Source of the DNA: Gammaproteobacteria bacterium
GTDB taxonomy: Bacteria; Pseudomonadota; Gammaproteobacteria; Xanthomonadales; Wenzhouxiangellaceae
Assembly (NCBI GenBank): GCA_021772985.1
Contig: JAJFKX010000006.1
Span: forward strand, 62,001-126,000
Direction: 5' to 3'
DNA length: 64,000 nucleotides
The translations under genes were made by a program, and so were the position numbers. The notes under the pieces are model-generated. The model was not told where the DNA came from. It ran no database searches and saw nothing but the letters and a program-made list of their open reading frames with translations. Shown one piece after another: positions 1 through 8,849 of the stretch. Position 1 is the first letter of the stretch; each line of letters begins with the position of its first letter.

Positions 1-163
1 AATAGCAGTGGCTCAGGGTGGTGGTTTGACTTTTACGGTAGTGGCCAAAGCAACATTGAACAATGGTGCCTGGACACAGGTCGAAGGCACGTTCCGTTTG
101 GGAACGGATTTGTTAGGACGTCCTTATCGCATTGTTCGATGGCAGGAAGGCGTTTCGGAATAA
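1..163 (+). CDS. gspK: Type II secretion minor pseudopilin GspK, C-terminal end (partial)
   Basis: The window opens inside a reading frame that runs from base 2 to a TAA at 161-163, about 53 residues. It ends in a beta-strand-rich stretch finishing RIVRWQEGVSE, which resembles the C-terminus of GspK minor pseudopilins. The main argument is position: it lies 41 bases upstream of gspL, followed by gspM, the gspC/N gene and gspD, the K-L-M-N-D order of the Xanthomonas xps operon. GspK caps the tip of the periplasmic pseudopilus. The start and the transmembrane/prepilin part lie outside the window, so the call rests on context more than on motifs. Confidence 0.6.
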   Translation, partial: IAVAQGGGLTFTVVAKATLNNGAWTQVEGTFRLGTDLLGRPYRIVRWQEGVSE

Positions 164-204
164 CAAGTAGATGAAAGAGACTGAACAACCAGGATAGTGA
201 TACG

Positions 205-1482
205 GTGATTGCACAGCTAGAAAAATTATCAGCGATGATCAGGGCGCGCTATCGCGCCACTGGCATAGCACGATTCCTGCAATGGTGGAAAGGTGAACTG
301 GCACCCTTGATTCCGCCCCGGATCAAACGCTTGTTTGCCGTGCCTCATGAGCAATTGCTGATCAGCGCCACAGATCAGCATATTTATCTTTGGCAGGCCA
401 ATGAGGCAGGCAATCAATTATTGGATACATTGGAACGAGATGGCGATATCGAACAGTCGCGCGCACGTATTGTTGCTTGCCTGGATGAGTTTCAGGAAGG
501 CACGCCAGCAGCTATATATTGTGTGCCAGGGGACTCGGTGTTGAATAAGACGGTTCGAATGCCGGCAGCTGCAGAAGCTAATTTGCGCCAGGCAGTAGCG
601 TTTGAAATTGACCGGCAAACACCGTTTTCCGTTAAGGATGTTTACTTCGACTTACTGGTTACAGACCGTGATCCGCCATTCCTTGGAGTGGATCTGGTGC
701 TAGGCCAACGCGGCCAAATTGATGCTTATGTTGAGCAGATGAAAAGCCTTGGATTACGTTTGCAGGGAATCGATGTTAACGGGGCCGATCAGGCTACCAG
801 TCACGCTAGCGCTAAACCTGAGCCGAAAGGTATCAATTTGCTGGCGCGTGAGTTGCGAGTGCGTAAGGCAAACAAGCGCGTACGGATGAATTGGGCATTG
901 GCTGGTGTGGCATTTTTATTGCTGGTGATTGTGATGGCTGAGTCACTGTATTTACGTAGTCAGACAATTACCCAGTTACAGGCACAACGAGATGCGATGC
1001 GCAGTGAAGCCTTTCGGGTTAACGAGTTGCGTCAACAACTTGGCGATGAGTTGGCTGGTGCTAATTTCCTTGCTGACAAGCGCGCAAATACACCATTAAC
1101 ATTAGAAGTTCTCGCTGGGGTTACCACTAGAATTCCGGAAGATACCTGGGTGCAGCGGTTTCAAATTAACGATAAGGAACTGCAATTGCAGGGTTTGTCC
1201 GATGGCGCACAAAAATTAGTGGAGTCGCTGAATACATCCGGGGTTTTATCGGATACTTATTTTAAAGGTGCCATTTCCAGCGATCAGCGCTTAAACAAAG
1301 AACGGTTTACAGCAGCATCGACGATTGATCCGTTAGCAGAGTTTGTTCCTTTGCCGGTAGGGCAGGATGAATCGATTGACCAAGATGTTGATGCTGGTGA
1401 ACCCATTGACCTGGATAAAAATCCAGAATCGGCAGTGGTCGAAGCGGCCAGTAACGCACTCCCACAATCAGGAGAAGGCTAG
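205..1482 (+). CDS. gspL: Type II secretion inner-membrane platform protein GspL (PilN-domain type)
   Basis: 425 residues from a GTG start preceded by AGGA. GspL links the cytoplasmic ATPase GspE to the inner-membrane platform. Residues 1 to about 225 form the cytoplasmic actin-like part, which begins with a basic, Trp-containing helix (RFLQWWKGEL). A single hydrophobic segment follows at about 229-249. After it come a heptad-rich helix (QTITQLQAQRDAMRSE) and a ferredoxin-like periplasmic domain of the PilN type. The tail from about 375 is acidic and low in complexity. The gene overlaps gspM by one base (TAGTG), pointing to translational coupling. The PilN-like C-terminus matches the Xanthomonas-type GspL branch rather than the enterobacterial one. 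Confidence 0.85.
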   Translation: MIAQLEKLSAMIRARYRATGIARFLQWWKGELAPLIPPRIKRLFAVPHEQLLISATDQHIYLWQANEAGNQLLDTLERDGDIEQSRARIVACLDEFQEGTPAAIYCVPGDSVLNKTVRMPAAAEANLRQAVAFEIDRQTPFSVKDVYFDLLVTDRDPPFLGVDLVLGQRGQIDAYVEQMKSLGLRLQGIDVNGADQATSHASAKPEPKGINLLARELRVRKANKRVRMNWALAGVAFLLLVIVMAESLYLRSQTITQLQAQRDAMRSEAFRVNELRQQLGDELAGANFLADKRANTPLTLEVLAGVTTRIPEDTWVQRFQINDKELQLQGLSDGAQKLVESLNTSGVLSDTYFKGAISSDQRLNKERFTAASTIDPLAEFVPLPVGQDESIDQDVDAGEPIDLDKNPESAVVEAASNALPQSGEG

Positions 1483-2096
1483 TGCAGTTATTACCGGATA
1501 GGGACTCAGGAAAAACATTAGCAATTGGATTGGCGCTATTAACCCTGGCTATCATTTACCTGGTGTGTTTTCACTGGTTTGTGGTCAAGCACCTGGATTA
1601 TTCTGATCATATTTCCGAATTGCGTAATGATGTGGGCAGGTTTATGGCGGCCACCGGTCAGCGCGACGAAATTGAAGCGCAGTTGGCGGTAGTCAATGAC
1701 CAGGGGCAGAATGAGAATTACTTTTTGACCGGACAAAGCTTTGACTCGGCAGCTGCTTTATTAACCCAGCGATTAAAACAAATCATTACCACCCAAGCTG
1801 ATCATGAGCAGGATTGTCAGGTTATCAGCAACCAAAATGTGCGTGCCCGTGAAGCTGAACGTTTTGAAAAGGTGTTGGTAAAGGTGAGGATGCGGTGTAA
1901 TCTGGGCGATTTGGTCAAGGTTCTGCACGAACTTGAAGGTAGTTTTCCCTTAGTGTTTATTGATGGTATGAACATATATCAGCGCTATGTCAATGTGCCG
2001 GGGCGCACGGCCCGTAACCAAAATATTGCGGTACTGGATATTCGTTTTGATATGTATGGTTATCTGGCTGCGCCGGTTGTGGAGCCGCGTGCATGA
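1482..2096 (+). CDS. gspM: Type II secretion protein GspM
   Basis: 204 residues from a GTG that overlaps the gspL stop. A short cytoplasmic N-terminus is followed by one transmembrane helix (about residues 13-33), a helical periplasmic linker and a C-terminal alpha/beta domain. This is the bitopic GspM/PilO layout. GspM pairs with GspL in the inner membrane and stabilises the assembly platform. Sequence conservation in this family is low, so the call leans on size, topology and place between gspL and the gspC/N gene. Its stop overlaps the next start (ATGA). Confidence 0.75.
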   Translation: MQLLPDRDSGKTLAIGLALLTLAIIYLVCFHWFVVKHLDYSDHISELRNDVGRFMAATGQRDEIEAQLAVVNDQGQNENYFLTGQSFDSAAALLTQRLKQIITTQADHEQDCQVISNQNVRAREAERFEKVLVKVRMRCNLGDLVKVLHELEGSFPLVFIDGMNIYQRYVNVPGRTARNQNIAVLDIRFDMYGYLAAPVVEPRA

Positions 2097-2842
2097 TCCA
2101 AAGTGCAATGACCAAGAGTAACTTCTGGACGGGTTTAACCGGGTTGCTTGCTGCCACCAGTATTCTGTTAGCCATTGTATTACTGCTCCAGACTTTGTTT
2201 TTGAGCAGGCCTGCGGAAGTGCAGATAGGTGATGCATCATTGCCGGATGTGGGCTCTGAATTGCAGCAGGTTGCGCTCAATCAGGAAGACCTTGAAGCTT
2301 ATGCATCAATTCTAGAACGACCATTGTTTTTCCCGGACAGGTCATTGCCGGAAATAGTTGGTGTTGACGGTGAAGAGGAAGAAGAGCCTGAAAATGCCGA
2401 AGTAAATGAGTTGGATGCCCGTCTTGCGGGTGTGATTATTACCCCCGATAGACGTATAGCTATGGTCACCGACGGCAAGACCAGAAAAACCACCGTGATG
2501 AAAGAAGGTATGTCGCTGGATGGTGAGCAGGCTGCCTGGCAGTTGTCTGAGATAGGCGCACGTAGTGTCAGTTTTGCCGCAGGCGAACGTACTGCTGAGC
2601 TGGAACTTAAAGTGAATACACGTGGTCTGCAAGCACCTGGCTCTGGTGGATCACGACCTAATAGGGCAGCCAGCGCACCTAATGCTGCCGCCAATAACAG
2701 TAACAGGGTTGCCCAGGCAACCAATAATACGGCGGTTAATTCCGCCGCTGAAGTACGCCGCAGGATAGCAGAACGGCGCGCCAAGCTACGGGCGGCCCGT
2801 GAGCAACAACAGGCAAATAGCCGTTCGGATGAGGATGAATGA
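2093..2842 (+). CDS. Type II secretion GspC/XpsN-like protein
   Basis: 249 residues; a second in-frame ATG at 2108 is also plausible. One transmembrane helix lies at about residues 15-37. It is followed by the ERPLFFPDR signature of the periplasmic homology region of GspC/XpsN-type proteins, then a small beta domain (about residues 105-180, LDARLAGVIITPDRRIAMV). From about 183 the protein is low-complexity, rich in Ala, Asn and Ser, and it ends in a very basic Arg-rich helix. In this family the homology region connects the inner-membrane platform with the N0 domain of the secretin. Position directly before gspD matches xpsN. Whether to name it GspC or GspN is a matter of nomenclature, so the symbol is left empty. 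Confidence 0.72.
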   Translation: MIQSAMTKSNFWTGLTGLLAATSILLAIVLLLQTLFLSRPAEVQIGDASLPDVGSELQQVALNQEDLEAYASILERPLFFPDRSLPEIVGVDGEEEEEPENAEVNELDARLAGVIITPDRRIAMVTDGKTRKTTVMKEGMSLDGEQAAWQLSEIGARSVSFAAGERTAELELKVNTRGLQAPGSGGSRPNRAASAPNAAANNSNRVAQATNNTAVNSAAEVRRRIAERRAKLRAAREQQQANSRSDEDE

Positions 2843-2876
2843 TGGTGTTTAAAATACATCCAGTTGGAGTAGAGTT

Positions 2877-5126
2877 TTGAGTCTGAGATTTATTGTTTCG
2901 GCATTGTTGTGTCTGTTCTTAACAGCATGCGTATCCGATGGTGGGCGGCGAGATGCTGACGAAGTATTTAAGCAATCACCTCTGGCCGGGACGCTGAGTT
3001 CTGATTCGGCGGAAGAAGAGTCGCATTTGGTGTTCGGCAGTGAAGAGGATGACGACCAGGAAGGCCAGCAACCACGCACAGAAAGGTTTCCGGGAACCGG
3101 CGAGTTTATCAATGAAGATGTTGCCCGCCGCCGACCGGCGCCCACTTTGGATGCTGACGGTGAAATAACCCTCAACTTTGAAGCATTGTCGGTGCCCGAG
3201 GTGGTGCAGGCATTGCTGGGCGACTTGCTGGGAGAAAATTATGTCATCGGTCCAGGTGTGTCGGGTGAGGTGACTTTTGCCACTGCCAAACCGATCGGTC
3301 GAGATCAGATTCTACCCATTCTGGAAATGGTATTACGGTGGAATAATGCAGCGATTGTTTACAAGGATAATCGTTATAACGTATTACCGGTCAGCAATGC
3401 TGTGCGCGGTAATCTGTCGCCACGCTTGGGGCCTGCCGGTTCGGTGCGCGGGTATGAAGTGCTGGTGGTGCCGCTTAATTACATCGCGCCGTTACAAATG
3501 CAGACCATTCTGGAGCCATATGTACAGGAAGGGGCGATTGTCAGTGCAGACAATGCACGCAGCTTGATCGTATTAGCCGGCACCAGACAGGAATTGGGTA
3601 ACTACCTGCGCACTGTCGAAATTTTTGATGTTGATTGGCTTAAAGGAATGTCCGTCGGGGTATTTAATCTGGAGCGCGTTGAAGTTGGCGAAGTGGTGCC
3701 TGAGCTGGAAAGTATTTTTGGTGCTGATGGCGAATCACCATTGGCGGGGCTATTTCGGTTTGTGCCGATTGAACGTTTGAATTCGATATTGGTTATTACG
3801 CCGCAGCCAGAATACCTGGAACAGGCTGAGCAGTGGATCGCCCGGTTAGATCGGGGTTCAGCCAGTTCGGCTGGTAATCGGCTGTATGTTTACCGGGTGG
3901 AAAATCTGGAAGCAGGCGTGCTGGCTGATTATCTGTTGGATATTTTCGGTGGTACACGAACCAGTGGTGGGAACAATAATTCTGGCAATAGCCTGACTGC
4001 GGGTTCACTGGGTGCAGGTTTGGAGCCTGTCAGCCTGAGTACCGTTAATGATGAAAACGATCAGGCTTCCCAACGGCAAAACCAACCAGCCGGTGGCAGG
4101 AATACTCAACAAGGTGTGGCTTTGGGTGATACGGAAAATGTACGCATTACCGCAATCGAAGAGACCAATTCCTTATTGATTCAGGCATCGCCGCAGCAAT
4201 ATGATTCGATTCTTGCCGCTATCAAGCGCCTGGATAGTGAGCCGCTGCAGGTTTTGATCGAGGCACATGTGGTGGAAGTGGTCCTATCTGAAGATTTGCA
4301 ATATGGGGTGAACTATTTTCTTTCCAATTTCAACCCTCTCGGAAGCGGCACAGATGATGGTTCAGGAGCTGGAGGGCTTGCGAATGCGCTGGTTTCGTCA
4401 GATTCCAATTTCAATTCACGTGCTGGAATCTTTGATGGTTCATCAACTTTATTTTCGCTGACCAATCCAGGTAATACTTTTTTCCAATCAGTTATTACTG
4501 CCCTGGAAAGTGTATCGGAAACCAGAACAATATCTTCGCCGACACTGTTGGTAAGGAATAACACTGAAGCGTCAATTAATGTCGGTCAGCAACTTGCCAT
4601 CGCGAATACAACCTTTAATGGATTAGGTGGCGTTGGTGGTACCACGGCAAGTACCCAATTTGTACAAACCGGCACCACGCTTACCGTAACTCCACGGGTT
4701 AACCCGGGCGGCTTGGTATACATGCAATTATCCCAGGAAGTGAGTAATCCTATTGCTGATTCCACCGGGCCTAATGGTAATCCCAACATCAGTACCAATA
4801 TTCTGACGACGGATGTGGCGGTACAATCCGGCCAGAGTATTATTTTGGGTGGTTTGATCAGCGAACGTTATCTGGAGAGTGAGGGCGGTATACCATTCTT
4901 GCGCAGAATTCCATTATTAGGAAAGCTTTTCAGTACCACCAGCTATGATGTGGATCGTAACGAAATTGTTGTGATTATCAAACCAACCGTGATTGAAGCG
5001 ATTGATGAGCTACAAGAAGTTTCTAATGAGCTGGAGAAAAACTTCGAGGGTCTGAGGCCTTTTAACAAGGCAGCTGAGTTACCCAACGAAAAAATTCCTT
5101 CAGAATTTCCGAACATAGGTGATTAA
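2877..5126 (+). CDS. gspD: Type II secretion outer-membrane secretin GspD (lipoprotein type)
   Basis: 749 residues from a TTG start with a good GGAG ribosome site. The secretin forms the outer-membrane channel for folded exoproteins. The N-terminus is a lipoprotein signal with lipobox LTAC, acylated Cys18, as in XpsD and HxcQ, which suggests it reaches the outer membrane without a separate pilotin. N0 lies at about residues 98-170 (begins ITLNFEALSVPEVVQ), followed by N1-N3. N3 carries a long Gly/Asn/Ser/Gln-rich insert (about 360-420). The secretin barrel domain runs from about 460 to 710 and includes the VESVSETRTISSPTLLV gate region and QSGQSIILGGLI. It is the last core gene of the operon, 34 bases after the gspC/N gene. 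Confidence 0.93.
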   Translation: MSLRFIVSALLCLFLTACVSDGGRRDADEVFKQSPLAGTLSSDSAEEESHLVFGSEEDDDQEGQQPRTERFPGTGEFINEDVARRRPAPTLDADGEITLNFEALSVPEVVQALLGDLLGENYVIGPGVSGEVTFATAKPIGRDQILPILEMVLRWNNAAIVYKDNRYNVLPVSNAVRGNLSPRLGPAGSVRGYEVLVVPLNYIAPLQMQTILEPYVQEGAIVSADNARSLIVLAGTRQELGNYLRTVEIFDVDWLKGMSVGVFNLERVEVGEVVPELESIFGADGESPLAGLFRFVPIERLNSILVITPQPEYLEQAEQWIARLDRGSASSAGNRLYVYRVENLEAGVLADYLLDIFGGTRTSGGNNNSGNSLTAGSLGAGLEPVSLSTVNDENDQASQRQNQPAGGRNTQQGVALGDTENVRITAIEETNSLLIQASPQQYDSILAAIKRLDSEPLQVLIEAHVVEVVLSEDLQYGVNYFLSNFNPLGSGTDDGSGAGGLANALVSSDSNFNSRAGIFDGSSTLFSLTNPGNTFFQSVITALESVSETRTISSPTLLVRNNTEASINVGQQLAIANTTFNGLGGVGGTTASTQFVQTGTTLTVTPRVNPGGLVYMQLSQEVSNPIADSTGPNGNPNISTNILTTDVAVQSGQSIILGGLISERYLESEGGIPFLRRIPLLGKLFSTTSYDVDRNEIVVIIKPTVIEAIDELQEVSNELEKNFEGLRPFNKAAELPNEKIPSEFPNIGD

Positions 5127-5127
5127 T

Positions 5128-5553
5128 ATGAACAAAAAACAGGCAATCAAAATTGCCATGGGCGTACTATTGGCTGCGGGCATCACTGCTTGCGGCAATC
5201 TGAAACCTTCCTTAACCCCTGAGCAATTGGTCGGGCAGCGGGCGCAGGCCCGCGTGGATGCGATGATTACAGGTGATTTCGCAACAGCGTATAGTTTCTA
5301 CACGCCCGGTTACCGGTCTGCGGTTGCCCAGGAAGATTTCATCGTCAGATTTAAGATCAGTAAAGTCAAATGGACCGGGGCCAAACTGGCGGAAGTTAAC
5401 TGTGCGGGCATTGCTGTGTGCAGCGCTCGTGTGGATATTGATTATTTTGTGGATGAACCGTTGCGTGGCGTGTCGGAATTCCGAAATACCCGGCGTATCG
5501 GCGAGACCTGGATCAATATAGATGACCAATGGTATTTTGTGGATGAATCTTAG
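5128..5553 (+). CDS. Small putative outer-membrane lipoprotein, unknown function
   Basis: 141 residues from the ATG that follows the gspD stop by one base. The signal peptide ends in lipobox ITAC at about residue 18. The mature part has an alpha+beta pattern of the NTF2-like kind (helix with RAQARVDAMITGDFATAYSFYTPGYR, then beta strands ending WYFVDES). Two cysteines (VNCAGIAVCSAR) could form a disulphide. It is almost certainly co-transcribed with gspD, which raises the possibility of a secretion-accessory role, but no function can be read from the sequence. Confidence 0.75.
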   Translation: MNKKQAIKIAMGVLLAAGITACGNLKPSLTPEQLVGQRAQARVDAMITGDFATAYSFYTPGYRSAVAQEDFIVRFKISKVKWTGAKLAEVNCAGIAVCSARVDIDYFVDEPLRGVSEFRNTRRIGETWINIDDQWYFVDES

Positions 5554-5749
5554 TCATCCACTCGGGGTATATGGTGTTTCGCTGATGCGCCCCGGATACT
5601 TCCCGGAATGATTGCGTTTGGCAATTAATTAAAGTAATATTAACAATGTGATCTGCTGTGCTTTGCCGATTAAGGCCCCTGTGGCCCGCAGGGAGGGCAG
5701 AGATTGCGTTTATTTACTCTAGATTCTAGATACTTAGGAGTGATTTTTA
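5554..5749 (+). promoter_or_regulatory. Leader/promoter region of the abundant exported protein gene
   Basis: 196 bases without a gene. One sigma-70-like candidate is TTGCGT at 5612-5617 and TAATAT at 5635-5640, spaced 17 bases, which would give a leader of about 100 bases. A second weak candidate repeats TTGCGT at 5704-5709 with TAGATA at 5727-5732, also 17 bases apart. Between them lies a GC-rich hairpin (CCCTG at 5677-5681 with CAGGG at 5689-5693). A tandem TCTAGA occurs at 5718-5723 and 5725-5730. A strong ribosome site (TTAGGAG) precedes the ATG at 5750. Promoter assignments are by eye. Confidence 0.35.
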
Positions 5750-7198
5750 ATGAATAAGAAAAGTTTAACAACTGCAGTGCTAGCTGGTCTTACCGGCATC
5801 GCAGGCATTGTTAGTGTATCGAATGCGGTACATATCAACCCAGATGGTACTGGTCAGGTTTTGATCTACCCTTACTACACCACCCGTGATGACAACGACA
5901 CCTTGATTTCTGTTGTTAATACAACTGAAGACGTGAAAGCGGTCAAAGTTCGTTTCATCGAAGGTGAAAACAGTCAGGAAGTTCTCGATTTTAACTTGTA
6001 CCTGTCTCCGTTTGATGTTTGGACTGCCACCATTTCTGAAAGTGCGGCTGGCAACCCAGGCTTCTCAACCAATGATAATTCATGTCTGGTACCTAATATC
6101 ACCAGCTTTGAGTTCTTGACCACCCTGTTCGCAGGTGACGATCGCACCGGTGTTGACCGTGCTCGTGAAGGTTATGTAGAACTGATTGAAATGGGTATTC
6201 TGGTTGGTCCTGAAGCTGGTTTCGCAGTGCATGGCGCCGGTGGCGTACCTGCTAACTGCCCAGGCCTGTCTAGTGCATTTGTTGGTGGCGGCACGTTTGC
6301 TGTTAACCCAACCGATGGTACTGCACCTCCTTCTGGTGGTCTGTTCGGTGGCGCGCTTGTAATCAACGTACCTGGTGCGCGTGCTTTTGGTTATGACGCT
6401 GTTTCTCTGGAAAATTTCTTTGTTCCAGTTGACAATGGTGACGGTACCTTTACCCCAGCAGTATCTTTGCACTCTAATCCTGGTGACTTGAACCCATCAC
6501 TGAATGCTGTATTCCCAGCAGTAAGTAATGTTGTTCTGGCTACCGGTACCGATCCTATCGTCGTTTCTGACGACTGGACCGACACTGGTGTTCCTGTATT
6601 GGCTGTTACTGCTTCATTCATGACCGATCAGGTTATGAACCAGTATGCTGCTGAAGCATTCATCAATGGTCATACCGAATGGGTAGTAACCTTCCCAACC
6701 AAACGTTTCCACGTTGACGGTGTACAAATCCCACCATTCAACAGCCAATGGAACGGTGATTCGGCTTGTGAAGAAGTGTTGTTGGAATTCTGGAACCGTG
6801 AAGAAGCTCAATCACCTCTGGGTGGTCCTCCGGTTTCTCCGCCTCCACAGATTCCTGGTTTGAACCTGTGTTGGGAAGTTAACGTTATTACTTTCAACAA
6901 CGGCGTAGGTTCAGATGGTCCTGACGGTCCAGGTATCTCAGAAGTTCTGGGTTCTAACCTGTTTGTTGATTTCGATCTGCTCGCCAGCCCTGGTTTCGAA
7001 ACCGGTTGGGCTCAGCTTGGCTTCAATGGCAATGGTCCTAACGGTCCGGTAACCCATGAGTTGACTAACGATGACAGCGGTAATACCTATGTAGGCTTGC
7101 CTGCAACTGGTTTCGCAGTACAAAGTGCTGACAATGCTGGTTTGAATGCTCTGTTCGCAGCAGCCTTTGAACACGCGTATGCACGTGTAATCCAGTAA
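5750..7198 (+). CDS. Secreted protein of unknown function, probably highly expressed
   Basis: 482 residues with a Sec signal peptide (about residues 1-26, ending SVSNA). The mature protein begins VHINPDGTGQVLIYPYYTT and continues with beta-rich sequence such as DTLISVVNTTEDVKAVKVR. A Pro/Gly-rich linker lies near residue 360-370. There are only a few cysteines. I recognise no enzyme motif; similar exported proteins with the LIYPYYT start occur in marine gammaproteobacteria, without known function as far as I recall. Codon choice is more selective than in its neighbours (CTG, CGT, GGT, AAC, TTC), the ribosome site is strong and the terminator is ideal, all of which suggest high expression. Its position after the gsp operon makes a type II substrate possible but unproven. 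Confidence 0.8.
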   Translation: MNKKSLTTAVLAGLTGIAGIVSVSNAVHINPDGTGQVLIYPYYTTRDDNDTLISVVNTTEDVKAVKVRFIEGENSQEVLDFNLYLSPFDVWTATISESAAGNPGFSTNDNSCLVPNITSFEFLTTLFAGDDRTGVDRAREGYVELIEMGILVGPEAGFAVHGAGGVPANCPGLSSAFVGGGTFAVNPTDGTAPPSGGLFGGALVINVPGARAFGYDAVSLENFFVPVDNGDGTFTPAVSLHSNPGDLNPSLNAVFPAVSNVVLATGTDPIVVSDDWTDTGVPVLAVTASFMTDQVMNQYAAEAFINGHTEWVVTFPTKRFHVDGVQIPPFNSQWNGDSACEEVLLEFWNREEAQSPLGGPPVSPPPQIPGLNLCWEVNVITFNNGVGSDGPDGPGISEVLGSNLFVDFDLLASPGFETGWAQLGFNGNGPNGPVTHELTNDDSGNTYVGLPATGFAVQSADNAGLNALFAAAFEHAYARVIQ

Positions 7199-7229
7199 GA
7201 CTAGTTTAGTTTTACAATTGGATATTTTT

Positions 7230-7257
7230 GGGGCCACCAACTTGGTGGCCCCTTTTT
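7230..7257 (+). terminator. Rho-independent terminator
   Basis: A perfect 10-base stem GGGGCCACCA/TGGTGGCCCC (7230-7239 and 7243-7252) with a 3-base loop is followed by TTTTT at 7253-7257. It lies 31 bases after the stop of the exported protein gene. Confidence 0.95.
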
Positions 7258-7369
7258 GCTGTTACAGAACAGCATTATTTAACACTGTAATAACGCCGCA
7301 AGGCACAAAATATATCTTTTTTTTTCACTGTAATTGATAAAAGTGATGATATGCCTAATGAGGTTTGCA

Positions 7370-8749
7370 ATGCGTAATTTTTCAACACGATCCTTCTTTG
7401 TGCTGTTGATCCTGGTAGCAATGTTCCAGGTATCAGTTAATGCGCAACAGCCGCGTGTCCGTTTTAATTTGCCATCCGGTGGTTTTACGGAAGTATGTTT
7501 GGAAACGGCTGCAGCTTCAGTGGACGTGCAGGATGATACCGATATATTGATCATCGCGGATGCCGCAGCCAATGACCTCGGATGTCCCGGAGCAGACCCC
7601 ATTATTAACAGTCTTTCAGTGAGTCCGGCGGTGCTGGATATTACAACACTGAATTGTGACCTGGATAACAATGCAGTTGATGACGCAGTGTGCTTGTTTG
7701 TCAACTGGAATATTACCCCGGCAATTTCGCAGACCAGCTGCGATATACAACAGATAGAACCGGTGGCAAAATTCTCTATGAACCCGTTTCAGTTTTCCAA
7801 CCCAAGCAGTTTTGTTGACCCGGGCAACCCAACGATATTTACGCCTGTCATAAACGGGTTGGAGTGGCCGGTGAATGTCAGCACTGCTACCGCTGGTCTG
7901 AAACGTTTCCGGATGACTTGCTCGTCATTGGGCGGCGGTACTCCGATATCAGCAATATTTGAATCAACCTTTGTTGATGGCGCCGATCCTACAGTTACCA
8001 TTGATACGTTTAATGTTACTGAAACAAGTGCTGATCAGGGTACTACGATCAACTTTAACTGGAATGTTACGCTTAATAATGGCCCTCCGGCACCAACCTG
8101 TACGTTGTCGTCACCAAGCACTATCAATAGTGTATCGGTGCCTGTGACAGCTGCACCAGGTTCTTCAACGGCTACCATTTTGAATACCTCACCGTTGGGC
8201 TCACGCACTTTCACGTTCAGTTGTAGACCGGACACTGGGTCACCTGTTACAGATACGGCAACAGATAACGTAACCATAACCGTACCGCCAGTCAGTTGCG
8301 TAGGTGTGCCGACAGTTGTACCGAATCGCGATACCTCCAGAACAACGTTCCAATCGGCCTTAGGTTCAATTTGGCCTGGATCAAATGCCGATCCATTTAA
8401 TATTGCGGTGAATGCCAACCAGTATATGGCGTTGCAATTTACTGTTCCGGCAACCAGCGAGAGCGGTGCAATTTCCACGGTAGCGCCTCCCGTGCCCAAT
8501 ACCGGTGGTTTAATCATCTCTATTGACCGCTGCCCAGGTGTGCTGCAGACGGCTGATGGCGCATGTGATGTTAACTTCCCAGCGGTTAAAGCCAATGTTA
8601 ACTGGCGTCACAGTATCTCGCCTTCGCCTGTTGGCTGTGTGCTGGATGTTGGTGAAATCTATTACCTGAACCTGTTCTTCGGAGACCGTAACGGCGTATC
8701 TGCCTGTACCTTTAGTGAATGCGTTACCAGAATGAGAAACCTATTCTAA
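7370..8749 (+). CDS. Secreted beta-sandwich protein of unknown function
   Basis: 459 residues from the ATG at 7370, chosen because GAGG lies just upstream and the reading gives a clean signal peptide (hydrophobic core SFFVLLILVAMF, cleavage after VNA at about residue 24). The mature protein is Thr/Ser/Pro-rich. It has at least two Ig-like or fibronectin-like repeats (for example around ADPTVTIDTFNVTET and TINFNWNVTLNN) and several paired cysteines. The C-terminal third (from about VSCVGVPTVVPN) resembles an extracellular carbohydrate-binding-like fold in pattern only. It shows no catalytic motif. It could be a secreted or surface protein exported through the upstream type II system; this is inference from neighbourhood. 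Confidence 0.72.
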   Translation: MRNFSTRSFFVLLILVAMFQVSVNAQQPRVRFNLPSGGFTEVCLETAAASVDVQDDTDILIIADAAANDLGCPGADPIINSLSVSPAVLDITTLNCDLDNNAVDDAVCLFVNWNITPAISQTSCDIQQIEPVAKFSMNPFQFSNPSSFVDPGNPTIFTPVINGLEWPVNVSTATAGLKRFRMTCSSLGGGTPISAIFESTFVDGADPTVTIDTFNVTETSADQGTTINFNWNVTLNNGPPAPTCTLSSPSTINSVSVPVTAAPGSSTATILNTSPLGSRTFTFSCRPDTGSPVTDTATDNVTITVPPVSCVGVPTVVPNRDTSRTTFQSALGSIWPGSNADPFNIAVNANQYMALQFTVPATSESGAISTVAPPVPNTGGLIISIDRCPGVLQTADGACDVNFPAVKANVNWRHSISPSPVGCVLDVGEIYYLNLFFGDRNGVSACTFSECVTRMRNLF

Positions 8750-8802
8750 ACTCATCTGGGAATGGCTTGACTAAGTAGTTTTAGCTGCTATCAAAAAGTT
8801 TA

Positions 8803-8831
8803 AATTGAGCGTGGTTCTGCCACGCTCAATT
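8803..8831 (+). terminator. Perfect 12-base hairpin between the secreted protein and isomerase genes
   Basis: AATTGAGCGTGG (8803-8814) and CCACGCTCAATT (8820-8831) pair perfectly around loop TTCTG. It is not followed by a clean T-run on the plus strand (GTTATTAGG), so it may be a weak terminator of the upstream gene or a leader hairpin just before the ribosome site of the gene at 8850. Confidence 0.5.
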
Positions 8832-8849
8832 GTTATTAGGGATAAGAAT

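Noticed and set aside
5612-5740. Two TTGCGT-based promoter candidates and tandem TCTAGA as an operator
   Set aside because: The -10 elements match weakly and the palindromes are short; listed only as candidates in the leader region, not as an operator.
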